Positions 43,364 to 52,317 of a stretch of 64,000 bases of DNA are shown in pieces. The position numbers were made by a program, and so were the translations under genes. This stretch comes from Hugenholtzia roseola DSM 9546 (lineage in GTDB: Bacteria; Bacteroidota; Bacteroidia; Cytophagales; Bernardetiaceae), in the NCBI RefSeq assembly GCF_000422585.1, contig NZ_AUGI01000025.1, forward strand, positions 62,001 through 126,000, read 5' to 3'. The notes beneath the pieces were generated by a model. The model was not told where the DNA came from and did not search any database. It saw only the letters and a program-made list of their open reading frames with translations. How positions within the stretch are numbered: the stretch's first letter is position 1; each line of letters starts with the position of its first letter.

Positions 43364-45828
43364 GAATCGTTTTTCTTGTTAAAAATAAACGTAAAAATTG
43401 CTGCGATTTTTGTTTTTAGGGTTTTGCCAATGCTTTTTTTATGGTCTTCGTCGTAGTAGCCGTAGCCATACCCGTAGCCATACCCATAGCCGTACCCGTA
43501 GCCTGCTCCATAAACGCCCTGTGAGGAAACGCCATTTAGCACGACCGAGAGTTTTCGGAAATCCTGATTTTGGTAAAGTTTATTGATATTTTTGATAAAA
43601 TTACGACGTGAATATTCGGCACGAACTACATAAATCGGGATATCGACCTTTCGCATCACGATAACACCATCAGTAACCAACCCTACTGGCGGCGTATCTA
43701 ATAAAATCACGTCATAGGTCTGTTTGAGTTTGAGCAGCAAGGCATCAAAGGCTTCGCTCATGATAAGTTCGGAAGGATTTGGAGGCGGCACCCCTGCGGT
43801 AATGTAGTCAAATCCCTGAATTTCAGACTGATAGATACATTCTTCTAAGGTGTGTTTTCCAATCAGAAGCCCGCTCATGCCTTTGATGTTATCTTTTCCG
43901 AAAACCAAATGGACTTTGGGCTTGCGCAAGTCTAAGTCGAGTAAGACCACTTTAAGCTGCGACATCGCGATAACGCCGCCCAAATTTAGTGCCACAAAGG
44001 TCTTGCCCTCACCACTAATGGTAGAAGTTACGGATAGAATGGTTTTTTGTTGTAAATTCCCAAAAAAATCTAAATTCGTCCGAATAGAACGCATCGCCTC
44101 ACTCAAAGCCGCCTTCGGCTTTTTATGCACAATCATTTGCGAATAAGGCATGCGCTCACGCGAAGCAGGGACAATGCCTAAGATAGGCGCAGCCGTTAGT
44201 CCCTCCAACTCTTTAACATTCATAATTTTATTCTCTAAAAGATAGCGTACCGCCACAAAGCCCACACTCAAAATCAGACCTGCCGCCAATGCGTAGAGAT
44301 AAAAAATCTTTTTCTGCGGATAAATGGGTATGGTAGACACAGAAGCCGCCGAAATTAGGCGCAAGTTGGTAACTGTTCCTGCCATAGAAATACTATTTTC
44401 CACCAATTTGGTCAAAAATAAGTTGTAATTATTGCGATAATATTCAGAATAGCGGGTCAGTCGCCTTAATTCCAAATCTAAGGTTGCCCCTTCGGGAATA
44501 GAACCTTCCTGCTTTCTGATGTTAGCATCAATTTCATTTCGCTTGTCATAGAGAAGCAATTTATTAAATTCTATAATTTTTAGTAAATCTGTTTCAGCAA
44601 TACCTACTTCCCATTCCTTCTTTTTATAGGCAGCCGTCGTTTCTTTGGCGGTAAGCAAAAGGGCTTGTTTTTCTTTTTTGAGCCTATCTACTTCGGTAAT
44701 TTTGTCGCGGATTCGCGCATCATTGACCAAAAGTGCGTAGGTGCTGGTCAGCATGGCACTGCTATCGTGCGCGATAAATTCGGCAATCTTGGAGTAGGCT
44801 TTTAGTTCCGATATAATTTGCAGGCGTTCTTCTTGTAATTTTCGTATATTGGCTAAAATTTCTTCTACCTTTGTTTTGATGTCTAACCATTCTGCCTGAT
44901 TTCCATTTGCCCTTTTGTAGGCATCAATGGCGTTTTCTGCACTTTCCAAACTATCGCTCATGATTTGCATCTGATTTTCGAGAAACTCACGTGTTTGGAG
45001 GTATTTCTGATTTTTATATTCTAAGGTCTTCTCTTTATAGGCATCATAAATCGTAGAGATGACGGCACTTGCCTTCACAGGGCTATGGTCGGCAAAGGCA
45101 ATTTCTATGCTATACGCCTTAGGGTTCAAGACATTGACTTCTAAGGACGAGGTCAGGTATCGAATTTGTGAGTTTTTGTCTTGTATTGTGAAAAAGAAAC
45201 TGCGTGAAAGGTCGGTTTCCTTCAAATTATTCAGGTTTAAATCTACAAATAGTTCAAAATAATCTGTCTTGATGCGCCTGCCAAACTTGTAGATAGTGCT
45301 GATTTCCTCCCCTTCGGGCGTTTCATAGGTGAGTGTAAATTCGTCTTGGTCGATGAAATCGAGGTTAATTTCTCTGCTATAATAAAGAGGATTTTTAATG
45401 GCATAATCGCGTATCTGAAAAGGCGAGCTAAGAAAACGCTCATCATAATTGAACCAAAAACGCCCCCTGACGAAATAGCTTACGTCTAATTTGATGCGCG
45501 TCAGCACCTCCTCCATCAAAACACGCGAGCGAATGAACTCCATTTCGCCGACCAAATTATTTTGCATCTGGTCTTCGGAATCGAAAAGACCCAAACCCAA
45601 AGAGGGGCTTCCACTGGAATTTTCCAACTTCAATTCGGAATTGGCACGAAAGATAGGTCTTGTGTATCTTAGAAATAAAAAAACTAAGGCAAAAGATAAG
45701 ATAAAAAATAGAACAACCCAGAGCAGACTTTTTCGAATCACGACCACGATTTTACCCAAATCAATGTCGGAGAGCGCGTCTTCTTCTTCTACCTCATTAA
45801 AACTTTGGTTTGGAAACTGAACAGACAT
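43360..45828 (-). CDS. Wzc-like polysaccharide co-polymerase and tyrosine autokinase
   Basis: An inner-membrane protein of 822 residues that guides exopolysaccharide length and export. N-terminal Wzz domain between two helices (about 34-55 and near 500), with a long periplasmic coiled coil. The cytoplasmic BY-kinase carries Walker A SVTSTISGEGKTFVALN, Walker A' VVLLDLDLRKPKVH and Walker B YDVILLDTPPVGLVTDG. The tail is a striking run of alternating glycine and tyrosine, GYGYGYGYGYGYYDEDH, encoded by a short DNA tandem array (43452-43503); this is the likely autophosphorylation cluster. The phosphatase gene follows with a 4-bp overlap, and the Wza homologue is 93 bp upstream. Confidence 0.95.
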   Translation of the reverse strand: MSVQFPNQSFNEVEEEDALSDIDLGKIVVVIRKSLLWVVLFFILSFALVFLFLRYTRPIFRANSELKLENSSGSPSLGLGLFDSEDQMQNNLVGEMEFIRSRVLMEEVLTRIKLDVSYFVRGRFWFNYDERFLSSPFQIRDYAIKNPLYYSREINLDFIDQDEFTLTYETPEGEEISTIYKFGRRIKTDYFELFVDLNLNNLKETDLSRSFFFTIQDKNSQIRYLTSSLEVNVLNPKAYSIEIAFADHSPVKASAVISTIYDAYKEKTLEYKNQKYLQTREFLENQMQIMSDSLESAENAIDAYKRANGNQAEWLDIKTKVEEILANIRKLQEERLQIISELKAYSKIAEFIAHDSSAMLTSTYALLVNDARIRDKITEVDRLKKEKQALLLTAKETTAAYKKKEWEVGIAETDLLKIIEFNKLLLYDKRNEIDANIRKQEGSIPEGATLDLELRRLTRYSEYYRNNYNLFLTKLVENSISMAGTVTNLRLISAASVSTIPIYPQKKIFYLYALAAGLILSVGFVAVRYLLENKIMNVKELEGLTAAPILGIVPASRERMPYSQMIVHKKPKAALSEAMRSIRTNLDFFGNLQQKTILSVTSTISGEGKTFVALNLGGVIAMSQLKVVLLDLDLRKPKVHLVFGKDNIKGMSGLLIGKHTLEECIYQSEIQGFDYITAGVPPPNPSELIMSEAFDALLLKLKQTYDVILLDTPPVGLVTDGVIVMRKVDIPIYVVRAEYSRRNFIKNINKLYQNQDFRKLSVVLNGVSSQGVYGAGYGYGYGYGYGYGYGYYDEDHKKSIGKTLKTKIAAIFTFIFNKKNDS

Positions 45829-45921
45829 ATAACAAACGATTGTAAAAATAAGAAAACAGCAAGAACATCAGCCAATACGACTGCCCTTTTTGGCACTTCT
45901 GAAAAAGCACAAGATTGGCGG

Positions 45922-46914
45922 CTAAGGATTATTAAAGCGGTCGTAGAGCAATAAGGTAGTGAGCAAGATGGTAATGGTAGAACCCACAGCGGACGTAAAA
46001 GTAGCGACATCGCCGATAAATTCTTTGAAGGGGCGGCGGCGCGGCTCTACATACACAATATCGTTTGGTAGGATAATCAATTCCGCTTCCTTTACGCCTT
46101 CCCAAGTGCTAAGGTCTATGTTTTTGAGCATCGGCTTTCCTGTGTCGGCTTGGCGCATAATGCGGACACGATTGGTGCGAACGTTGTCGCTTAGTTCGCC
46201 TGTTGCGGCTAATACTTCTAAAAGTGTTGTATTTTCGTATCTAAGTGGTAAGATTTTGTTTCCCATTGCCCCCATCACAATCACACGCCTGCTCACACAA
46301 TGGGTAATGACATAGGGTTCTACATAAAATTCTGCAAATTTCTGTGCCAAAAGGGTATCTAACTCTCTCAAAGTCAAGCCTTTTACAGGTACGATTCCAA
46401 TTTTGGGAAACAAAACTGTTCCATCTTCGAAGATAGTATAGCGGCGAAGTTGTGTAAATCGCCCTGCCCCTCCGACTCCACCAATGCCAATGTTATTATT
46501 TTGCTGCATGCTCACGCCAATCTGCGGCTCTGGCTCTGCCTGTGGGTCGCGTGCCTGCTGCCCGCGTCGGGCTGCGCTTTGTCCCTCTATTTCATCAGTA
46601 ACGGCTTCTGTAAATTCTAAGTTTGGCTCTACCAAAACCTCGCCGTCATTGGTAAAAATTTGAAAGGTAATTTGGTCAAAAGCCTCTAAGCGGTAATTTT
46701 TTTCTGCATCTGCTTTTAAGGCATCGAAGGCGCGGTTGTCGAAGTCTTCGCCTGTACGGAAGAGTAGGTTGTTCTGATAGCTTGCACAAGAGCTAAAAAG
46801 AAAGACGACAGAAACCAAAAGTAGAGGCGAAAAGTAGGGAATAACAAAAAGTGAGGTCTTTTTTTTGGAAAAAGGAAGAATTAAGCCCATTAGAGATTGC
46901 CAAAAAGAGCGCAT
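45922..46914 (-). CDS. Wza-like outer-membrane polysaccharide export lipoprotein
   Basis: A lipoprotein of about 330 residues. The ATG at 46914 gives a signal (IPYFSPLLLVSVVFLFSSC) with lipobox FSSC. The mature part has a Poly_export domain (YRLEAFDQITFQIFTNDGEVLV, then TQLRRYTIFEDGTVLFPKIGIVPVKGLTLRELDTLL) and an SLBB-like repeat (RVIVMGAMGNKILPLRYENTTLLEVLAATGEL, with LPNDIVYVEPRRR). The octameric ring spans the periplasm and outer membrane. The C-terminal helix (VGSTITILLTTLLLYDRF) forms the pore. First gene of the capsule operon; Wzc and CpsB follow. A Gly/Gln-rich insertion near residue 130 is unusual. Glycosyltransferases are not in the window. Confidence 0.93.
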   Translation of the reverse strand: MRSFWQSLMGLILPFSKKKTSLFVIPYFSPLLLVSVVFLFSSCASYQNNLLFRTGEDFDNRAFDALKADAEKNYRLEAFDQITFQIFTNDGEVLVEPNLEFTEAVTDEIEGQSAARRGQQARDPQAEPEPQIGVSMQQNNNIGIGGVGGAGRFTQLRRYTIFEDGTVLFPKIGIVPVKGLTLRELDTLLAQKFAEFYVEPYVITHCVSRRVIVMGAMGNKILPLRYENTTLLEVLAATGELSDNVRTNRVRIMRQADTGKPMLKNIDLSTWEGVKEAELIILPNDIVYVEPRRRPFKEFIGDVATFTSAVGSTITILLTTLLLYDRFNNP

Positions 46915-46993
46915 TAGGAAAATAAATAAAAGGTTTTTAGCCACAAGAAAGGTATCAAAAAGGTTTTCTACACTTGAATATTGCCCCAAAGGG

Positions 46994-47182
46994 TTATTTA
47001 TTAGGACAATCGCTTACCGATTTGCCACAATAACTGCAACTTTCGCCCTCTCTTTTCAGAAAAGGATTCTGGCTGGCACAAGTCCCACGAAATTCGCCGT
47101 CTTTTTTTGCCACCAAACGCACTGCCATGAGTGCAAAAAAGAGTCCCAAGACAAGCAATGTAACCATTATTTGAATAAACAT
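46994..47182 (-). CDS. Small conserved membrane protein with C-terminal Cys motif
   Basis: A 62-residue protein, one transmembrane helix followed by a short cytoplasmic or periplasmic tail with paired cysteines. It reads MFIQIMVTLLVLGLFFALMA, then VRLVAKKDGEFRGTCASQNP and CSYCGKSVSDCPNK. I recognise this as a small conserved membrane protein of Bacteroidota, without known function; four cysteines (CxxC plus two) suggest metal binding. The ATG at 47182 is preferred because it starts at the helix; the frame is open to 47245. It lies upstream of wza on the same strand and may lead the operon. Confidence 0.7.
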   Translation of the reverse strand: MFIQIMVTLLVLGLFFALMAVRLVAKKDGEFRGTCASQNPFLKREGESCSYCGKSVSDCPNK

Positions 47183-47400
47183 ACCAAAACAAGCTAAAAG
47201 AGTGAGTAAAAAGGAGAAGAAAAAGGACGAAACGCAACAAGGCATTTTTTTGTCCTTGTGTTTTTAGAGTTGCCTTTTGCCCTTGTCGTGAGGAACTTTT
47301 AAGAGCAGGACAAAAATAAGGCTTTTATCTAAAAATAGCAATTTTTACATTTTTTAAGCCCTCCATAAAGCTACTTTTAAGCCCTTTTCGCCTATGATTT

Positions 47401-47745
47401 TCACAACTTTTTGTCTATCACTCTCTCAATTTGTTTGCGCAGCGGCGTAATCTCTTGTTTGGCAATACGCCATATCCGCTCATGGTTGATGCCATAGTAT
47501 TCGTGATGCAGGTTGTCGCCAAACTTTTGAATCTCTGCCCAAGGAATTTCCCTATACTCGTTTTTGATGTCTTCGGGCAGTTCGCTGGCTAACTGTGCAA
47601 TAATCTCCAACTGTTTGAGGGTAGCCATGCGTATCAGGGAGGTATTGAGAAAATCCTCATGCGTTTTGCCTGCGACATAGCTTTCTACATCATAAATGCT
47701 ATCCAAGATTTGGTTTAGGGGCGAATCGTCTAAGGTTTTTTCCAT
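47401..47745 (-). CDS. HepT-like (DUF86) protein without partner
   Basis: A 114-residue helical protein matching the HepT/DUF86 family (HEPN superfamily), the RNase toxin partner of MntA nucleotidyltransferases. Family shape is clear: LNQILDSIYDVESYVAGKTHEDF, then IPWAEIQKFGDNLHHEYYGIN. In active members the last stretch reads R-N-x3-H-x-Y; here the arginine is replaced by glycine (KFGDNLHHEYY), so the RNase site may be dead, while the second histidine and tyrosine remain. No MntA-like gene lies on either side. It may be an orphan relic or have a new role. The ATG at 47745 is the first. Confidence 0.8.
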   Translation of the reverse strand: MEKTLDDSPLNQILDSIYDVESYVAGKTHEDFLNTSLIRMATLKQLEIIAQLASELPEDIKNEYREIPWAEIQKFGDNLHHEYYGINHERIWRIAKQEITPLRKQIERVIDKKL

Positions 47746-48045
47746 TTGGATAAGGGCTACAATTTCAAAAGTAAAGCAATTTAGAACAGGTAAAAGGCGG
47801 TAAAACAGACCAGCGCGGACTTCCCATTTGGAGAAGGCAAGGTGGCTCGCCCCTCTTCAAATCGGACGAAAAAAGCAGCAAAAGTGCAGGGGTAGCGTAA
47901 ATCGAAGGCAAAATACAAAAAAATATTTTCTATTCGAAACCCAAAGAGCGAAAATGCAGTGAAAACTTAGGATTTTGTGTTATCTTGCTTCTTAGGTTTC
48001 TGTTTTGACTTTTTTTAACAAAAAATAGCCCCTCCTTCTGCTTTT
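47746..48045. other. 300-bp divergent intergenic region
   Basis: Between the HepT-like gene and menC. No ORF, repeat or RNA was recognised, so the missing nucleotidyltransferase partner of HepT is not hidden here. Confidence 0.45.
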
Positions 48046-49131
48046 ATGCCCTATCAAATTTCTATCAAAAAGCACCCCTTGGCATTTCGCTTCGAGGCTG
48101 CCACTTCAAAAGGCGTGCTTCAAACGCATCAAAGTTATCAAATCTATCTCTGCCATCGCGATTTGCCCGAAATAAAAGGCTGTGGCGAAGCCGCTCCACT
48201 TTCACATCTAAGCCCCGATTATCAGGTAGAAATAGAAAAATGGGTCGCCGAAGTCGAGTCGTTGTTTGCACAGGGCTTGCTTCCCGAATCGCAAGGCTTT
48301 TGGAAACAAGCCCCCCTTCAACACCCTGCCTTTCGGTTTGGATTGGAAACGGCGTGGCTCAATTTGGAAGCACGTCTTTCCGACTACTTGCTCAAAAATC
48401 AAGACCCACACAATCAGTGGAAAATTTTTGACCAAGATTTTTATCGGGGCAGAAAAAAAATTCACATCAACGGGCTTATTTGGATAGGAAAACCCGAAGT
48501 CATGCGGGCGCAAATTAGAGCCAAAATAGAAGCTGGATTTTCCTGCCTCAAACTCAAAATTGGAGCTTTAGACTTCGAAACAGAATGTAAGATTTTATCA
48601 GAAATAAGAGAAAAAAAGGAAGCAGACCCAAGACTTATCCTTCGCTTAGATGCCAATGGTGCTTTTTCGAAGCAGGAGGCTTTGAGAAAATTAGAACAAC
48701 TTGCAAAGTATCAAATTCATTCCATCGAGCAACCCATTGCCCCTTCTAATCCCGAAGAATGGGACTTTTTAAGCGATTTGTGCAAAAATTCACCTATCCC
48801 AATAGCCTTAGACGAAGAACTTATCGGCAAAGATTCAGAAAGCCTACCCGCCTTGTTGGAAGCCGTGCGTCCCGCCTATTGCATCATAAAACCTACACTT
48901 TTGGGAGGTTTGCAAAAGAGTAAGTTTTTGATAGAATTAGCACAAGAAAAGGGCATAGGTTGGTGGCTTACCTCGGCACTTGAATCGAATATAGGGCTTA
49001 ACGCTATCGCACAATTTGCAGCGCAGTATGATTTGGCACTACCACAAGGTCTGGGTACGGGTGGTTTGTATCACAACAACATTCCCTCCCCCCTTACTTT
49101 GGAAAGCGAAGAACTTTATTTTAAAAGATAG
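48046..49131 (+). CDS. menC: o-Succinylbenzoate synthase (enolase superfamily)
   Basis: A 361-residue enolase-superfamily enzyme, likely MenC of menaquinone biosynthesis, which dehydrates SHCHC to o-succinylbenzoate. Catalytic residues: lysine pair in CLKLKIGALDF, metal ligands Asp in LRLDANGAFSK, Glu in IHSIEQPIAP and Asp in ALDEELI, and the acid/base lysine in IIKPTLLGGLQKS. The end TSALESNIGLNAIAQFAAQY is typical of OSBS and dipeptide epimerases. The alternative is an N-succinylamino acid racemase or dipeptide epimerase. Menaquinone is the usual quinone in Bacteroidota, which favours MenC. No other men gene is adjacent. Confidence 0.8.
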   Translation: MPYQISIKKHPLAFRFEAATSKGVLQTHQSYQIYLCHRDLPEIKGCGEAAPLSHLSPDYQVEIEKWVAEVESLFAQGLLPESQGFWKQAPLQHPAFRFGLETAWLNLEARLSDYLLKNQDPHNQWKIFDQDFYRGRKKIHINGLIWIGKPEVMRAQIRAKIEAGFSCLKLKIGALDFETECKILSEIREKKEADPRLILRLDANGAFSKQEALRKLEQLAKYQIHSIEQPIAPSNPEEWDFLSDLCKNSPIPIALDEELIGKDSESLPALLEAVRPAYCIIKPTLLGGLQKSKFLIELAQEKGIGWWLTSALESNIGLNAIAQFAAQYDLALPQGLGTGGLYHNNIPSPLTLESEELYFKR

Positions 49132-49163
49132 TAGTATGAAAAATGAAAAACATTAGAAGCAAA

Positions 49164-49193
49164 AAAGCCAACTGCCCTTAGACAGTTAGCTTT
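49164..49193. terminator. Hairpin between convergent menC and lhgO
   Basis: AAGCCAACTG pairs with CAGTTAGCTT around an 8-nt loop (one mismatch), 33 bp past the menC stop and 39 bp before the lhgO stop. Confidence 0.6.
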
Positions 49194-49231
49194 GAAGTAT
49201 AAATTTAAAACTTAATTTACTAATCAATATT

Positions 49232-50428
49232 TTATACCTTTTTCAGAATCATCTCTGCCAAAGTCTTGCCGATTGCCAAAGAAGAAGTAGCGGCAGGGGA
49301 AGGGGCATTGCAGACGTGCAAGATGTTGTTTTTCTCTACAATCATAAAATCATCTAATAAGCCACCTTCTCTATCGCAGGCTTGCGCACGCACGCCCGCG
49401 CCACCGTCTATGAGGTCTTGCTCGGTGATTTCGGGAATCAACTTTTGCAGCGCACGTGTAAAGGCAGCTTTTGAGTAGGAACGATAAAGTTCGCCTAAGC
49501 CTGTTTTCCAATATTTAAACGCCACTTTTTGAAAGCCCTTCCAAGTGAGGGTTTCATAGAGTTCGCCCCACTGAATATCGGACTTGCGATACCCTTCCCT
49601 TTGATATGCCAAAACTGCATTAGGTCCCGCCTCCACGCCGCCACGTGCCATGCGCGTAAAATGCACGCCCAAGAAGGGAAAGGCAGGGTCTGGTACAGGA
49701 TAGATAAGTGATTTTACTAAATATTCCTTTTCAGGTCTTAATTTGTAATACTCGCCTCTAAACGGCACAATGCGCAACGGCAACTTTTTTTCCGTCATCA
49801 AAGCCACTTTATCGGAATACAATCCTGCACAGTTGATAAGGAAGCGGCTCTGATAAGTACCCTTCGAAGTTTCGAGGTGCAGCAGGCTGCCTTCTTGCTT
49901 TATTTCGAGCAACTTTTCACCTAAGCGCACCTCGGCACCCGCCTTTTGTACCGCAGCCCAAAGTTTTTCTGCCACCAAACGGTAATCCACAATACCCGTC
50001 TGTGATACAAAAATGCCTTTAATGCCTGCCACATGCGGCTCATGCTCCCTGATTTGCTCGGCAGAAAGTAGTTTTAAATCTCCTAAGCCGTTGGCTTTTC
50101 CACGCTCATAGATATTTTGCAGCGCAGGCAGCTCACTTTCTTGTGTCGCGACAATCACTTTCCCACACAAGTCGTAAAAAATACCTTCTTTCTGACAAAA
50201 ATCGAGAAGCAGATGATAGCCCTCTATACAATTTTTCGCCTTCAAGCTATTGGGCTTGTAGTAAATCCCCGAATGAATGACTCCGCTGTTATTGCCCGTC
50301 TGGTGAGCAGCAACGGCGTTTTCTTTCTCGATAACTTGAAGACGCAGGTTGGGGTTGCGTTGTAAGATTTGATAGGCGGTAGCCAAGCCAACGATACCAC
50401 CACCGATGAGCGTAATGTCGTAAGTCAT
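49232..50428 (-). CDS. lhgO: L-2-hydroxyglutarate oxidase
   Basis: An FAD-dependent oxidase/dehydrogenase of 398 residues that converts L-2-hydroxyglutarate to 2-oxoglutarate. N-terminal FAD motif MTYDITLIGGGIVGLATAYQIL. The DAO-family stretch VAAHQTGNNSGVIHSGIYYKPNSLKA is diagnostic of LhgO (YgaF). Later landmarks: RFLINCAGLYSDKVA, RIVPFRGEYYKL, and the C-terminal GGAGVRAQACDREGGLLDDF. It probably passes electrons to the quinone pool. The ATG at 50428 starts at the FAD motif; the frame opens at 50458. It is 105 bp beyond the end of the AAA ATPase gene on the same strand. Confidence 0.92.
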   Translation of the reverse strand: MTYDITLIGGGIVGLATAYQILQRNPNLRLQVIEKENAVAAHQTGNNSGVIHSGIYYKPNSLKAKNCIEGYHLLLDFCQKEGIFYDLCGKVIVATQESELPALQNIYERGKANGLGDLKLLSAEQIREHEPHVAGIKGIFVSQTGIVDYRLVAEKLWAAVQKAGAEVRLGEKLLEIKQEGSLLHLETSKGTYQSRFLINCAGLYSDKVALMTEKKLPLRIVPFRGEYYKLRPEKEYLVKSLIYPVPDPAFPFLGVHFTRMARGGVEAGPNAVLAYQREGYRKSDIQWGELYETLTWKGFQKVAFKYWKTGLGELYRSYSKAAFTRALQKLIPEITEQDLIDGGAGVRAQACDREGGLLDDFMIVEKNNILHVCNAPSPAATSSLAIGKTLAEMILKKV

Positions 50429-50563
50429 GAAGTTTGGAAAAGCGTTTTGAAGGCGCAAAGGTAGAAAAAAGGGCGCAAAGTAAGCACAAGCACCCCGAAA
50501 GAGAGCGCGTTTTCAAAGGCGCAAACGACCTTTCAAAGCCTTGTGGCTGCCCTATTTTTTGTT

Positions 50564-52090
50564 TTAATAGTCGTCTTCTTCGTCGTCATCTTCTTGTGGT
50601 AGGGAAAACATGCCACTAAGTAAGTCGCTGAAAGTAAGGGCATTATCCAAATTTTTCCGACCAATAGCCGAGTATTCTGCCAAGCCATGCAAACAAAATT
50701 CCATCATCAGATACAATTCTGCCCCCTTTAAAGTCGGCATCTTTGCTAAAACTATTTTTTTGAGAAAAGGCACGCTATCGAGTTTGGCTTCGTAGTCTGC
50801 CGTAGATAAGTCATTGAGCAGTTCGAGCGTATTGCCTGCCTCAAACCAATCGAGCAGGTTTTTGTAAAGGTTTATTTTATTTTTCTTTTCCTTTTCTGGA
50901 TTAGGAAAATATTGTGTAAAAATGTTGCGCAAGGACTTATTGATAAGACTTTGTGCCACAATACCTGCGCCCTCTTGTTCGCCTTCATACACCAACTCTA
51001 CTTTGCCCGCCAAAGCAGGCACAATGCCCATAAAATCGCTGATACGCAAATACGTGTGTGGCTCTTTGTTCAAAATCGCCCTTCTTTCGGCTGTGCTGAT
51101 AAGGTTTTCATAAGCCGAAATGGTCAGACGCGCCGAAATGCCACTTTTGGCATCTACTAATTCGCTTTCACGTGCCGTAAAAGCAATGGCTTCGAGCAAA
51201 TTGTCGCTAAATTCAAAGGTCTGGACACGATTTTTCTGTTCGGTCTTGACCTGTGCCTCTTGTTGCGTAATTTTTTTAGAAACCTCAATCGTAGGCGGAT
51301 AGTGTGTAATGATTTGGCTGCCAATACGGTCTTTGAGTGGCGTTACGATACTGCCGCGATTGGTATAATCTTCGGGATTAGCCGTAAAAACAAACTGAAT
51401 ATCAAGCGGTAAGCGAATCTTAAAGCCACGAATCTGAATATCGCCCTCCTGCAAAATATTAAAAAGTGCTACCTGAATACGCGCCTGCAAATCGGGAATT
51501 TCATTGATGACAAAGATGCCGCGATGCGTGCGAGGAATTAGACCAAAATTGATACTGCGCTCATCAGAATAGGATATTTTCAAGTTTGCCGCCTTAATGG
51601 GGTCTATATCGCCAATTAGGTCGGCTACGGTTACGTCGGGCGTAGCCAATTTTTCGGTGTACCGTTCCTGACGGGGTAGCCAAGCTATCGGTGTTTGGTC
51701 GCCAAAAGTTTCTATTTGCGTCCGCGCGTAAAGTGAAAGTGGCGCAAGAGGGTCGTCATTGAGTTCTGAACCTGCCACAATGGGGACATATTCATCTAAA
51801 AGATTGACCATCAAGCGTGCCAAGCGCGTTTTTGCCTGCCCACGCAAACCGAGCAAATTGATGTTATGACGCGAAAGAATCGCCCTTTCCAACTGCGGAA
51901 TAACGGTATCTTCATATCCATAAATTCCTTCGAAGGCAGACTTTCCACTTTCTAAGGCTTGGATAAGATTCTGTCTAAGCTCTTCTTTGACCGAAATTGG
52001 CATATAACCTGCCGCTTTTAGGTCGCCTAAGGTTTTAAGTTCAAGGCGTTGTGACGTGCTAAGGTGCGTATAAGTAAGAGATGAGGGCAT
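50564..52090 (-). CDS. Magnesium chelatase subunit I-like AAA ATPase
   Basis: A 508-residue AAA+ ATPase of the Mg-chelatase I/MoxR-type clade. The core (about 60-310) starts IYGYEDTVIPQLERAILS and has NLLGLRGQAKTRLARLM as a Walker-A equivalent with R in place of the usual P-x-x-G spacing, GIFVINEIPDLQARIQVALFNILQEGDIQIRG for Walker B and sensor helices, and VFTANPEDYTNRGSIVTPLKDRI (sensor 1 and arginine finger). A long C-terminal helical extension ends in an acidic run, LPQEDDDEEDDY. Members remodel partner proteins, usually together with a vWA protein gene next door. None is adjacent here. Confidence 0.85.
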   Translation of the reverse strand: MPSSLTYTHLSTSQRLELKTLGDLKAAGYMPISVKEELRQNLIQALESGKSAFEGIYGYEDTVIPQLERAILSRHNINLLGLRGQAKTRLARLMVNLLDEYVPIVAGSELNDDPLAPLSLYARTQIETFGDQTPIAWLPRQERYTEKLATPDVTVADLIGDIDPIKAANLKISYSDERSINFGLIPRTHRGIFVINEIPDLQARIQVALFNILQEGDIQIRGFKIRLPLDIQFVFTANPEDYTNRGSIVTPLKDRIGSQIITHYPPTIEVSKKITQQEAQVKTEQKNRVQTFEFSDNLLEAIAFTARESELVDAKSGISARLTISAYENLISTAERRAILNKEPHTYLRISDFMGIVPALAGKVELVYEGEQEGAGIVAQSLINKSLRNIFTQYFPNPEKEKKNKINLYKNLLDWFEAGNTLELLNDLSTADYEAKLDSVPFLKKIVLAKMPTLKGAELYLMMEFCLHGLAEYSAIGRKNLDNALTFSDLLSGMFSLPQEDDDEEDDY

Positions 52091-52201
52091 AAAATAGAGA
52101 GGAAGTGGCTTTTGGTGAATAAAAACAAAGTACCCTTTCTTAAACTTGCATAAGGGCGAAAAGGTTTTTGGGCTTACTTTTCAATACAACGCAAAGCAAA
52201 C

Positions 52202-52242
52202 AAAAAAGACCAAGACTTTTCGCAAAGAGTCTTGGTCTTTTT
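52202..52242. terminator. Bidirectional terminator of the tRNA operon
   Basis: AAAAAAGACCAAGACT pairs with AGTCTTGGTCTTTTTT around a 9-nt loop. On the minus strand it ends the tRNA transcript about 75 bp past tRNA-Arg; on either strand the stem leads into a T-run. Confidence 0.85.
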
Positions 52243-52317
52243 TGGGGTCTTACGCCCTATCAAATGCCATTCTAACACCATTCTACCATTAGAATTTGTG
52301 AGGCAGATTTTTTATCG

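Noticed and set aside
43452-43503. Short regular repeats as a CRISPR or non-coding array
   Set aside because: They are in frame in the Wzc gene and encode the Gly-Tyr tail.
47401-48045. A complete HepT/MntA toxin-antitoxin pair
   Set aside because: No nucleotidyltransferase ORF is present on either side of the HepT-like gene.
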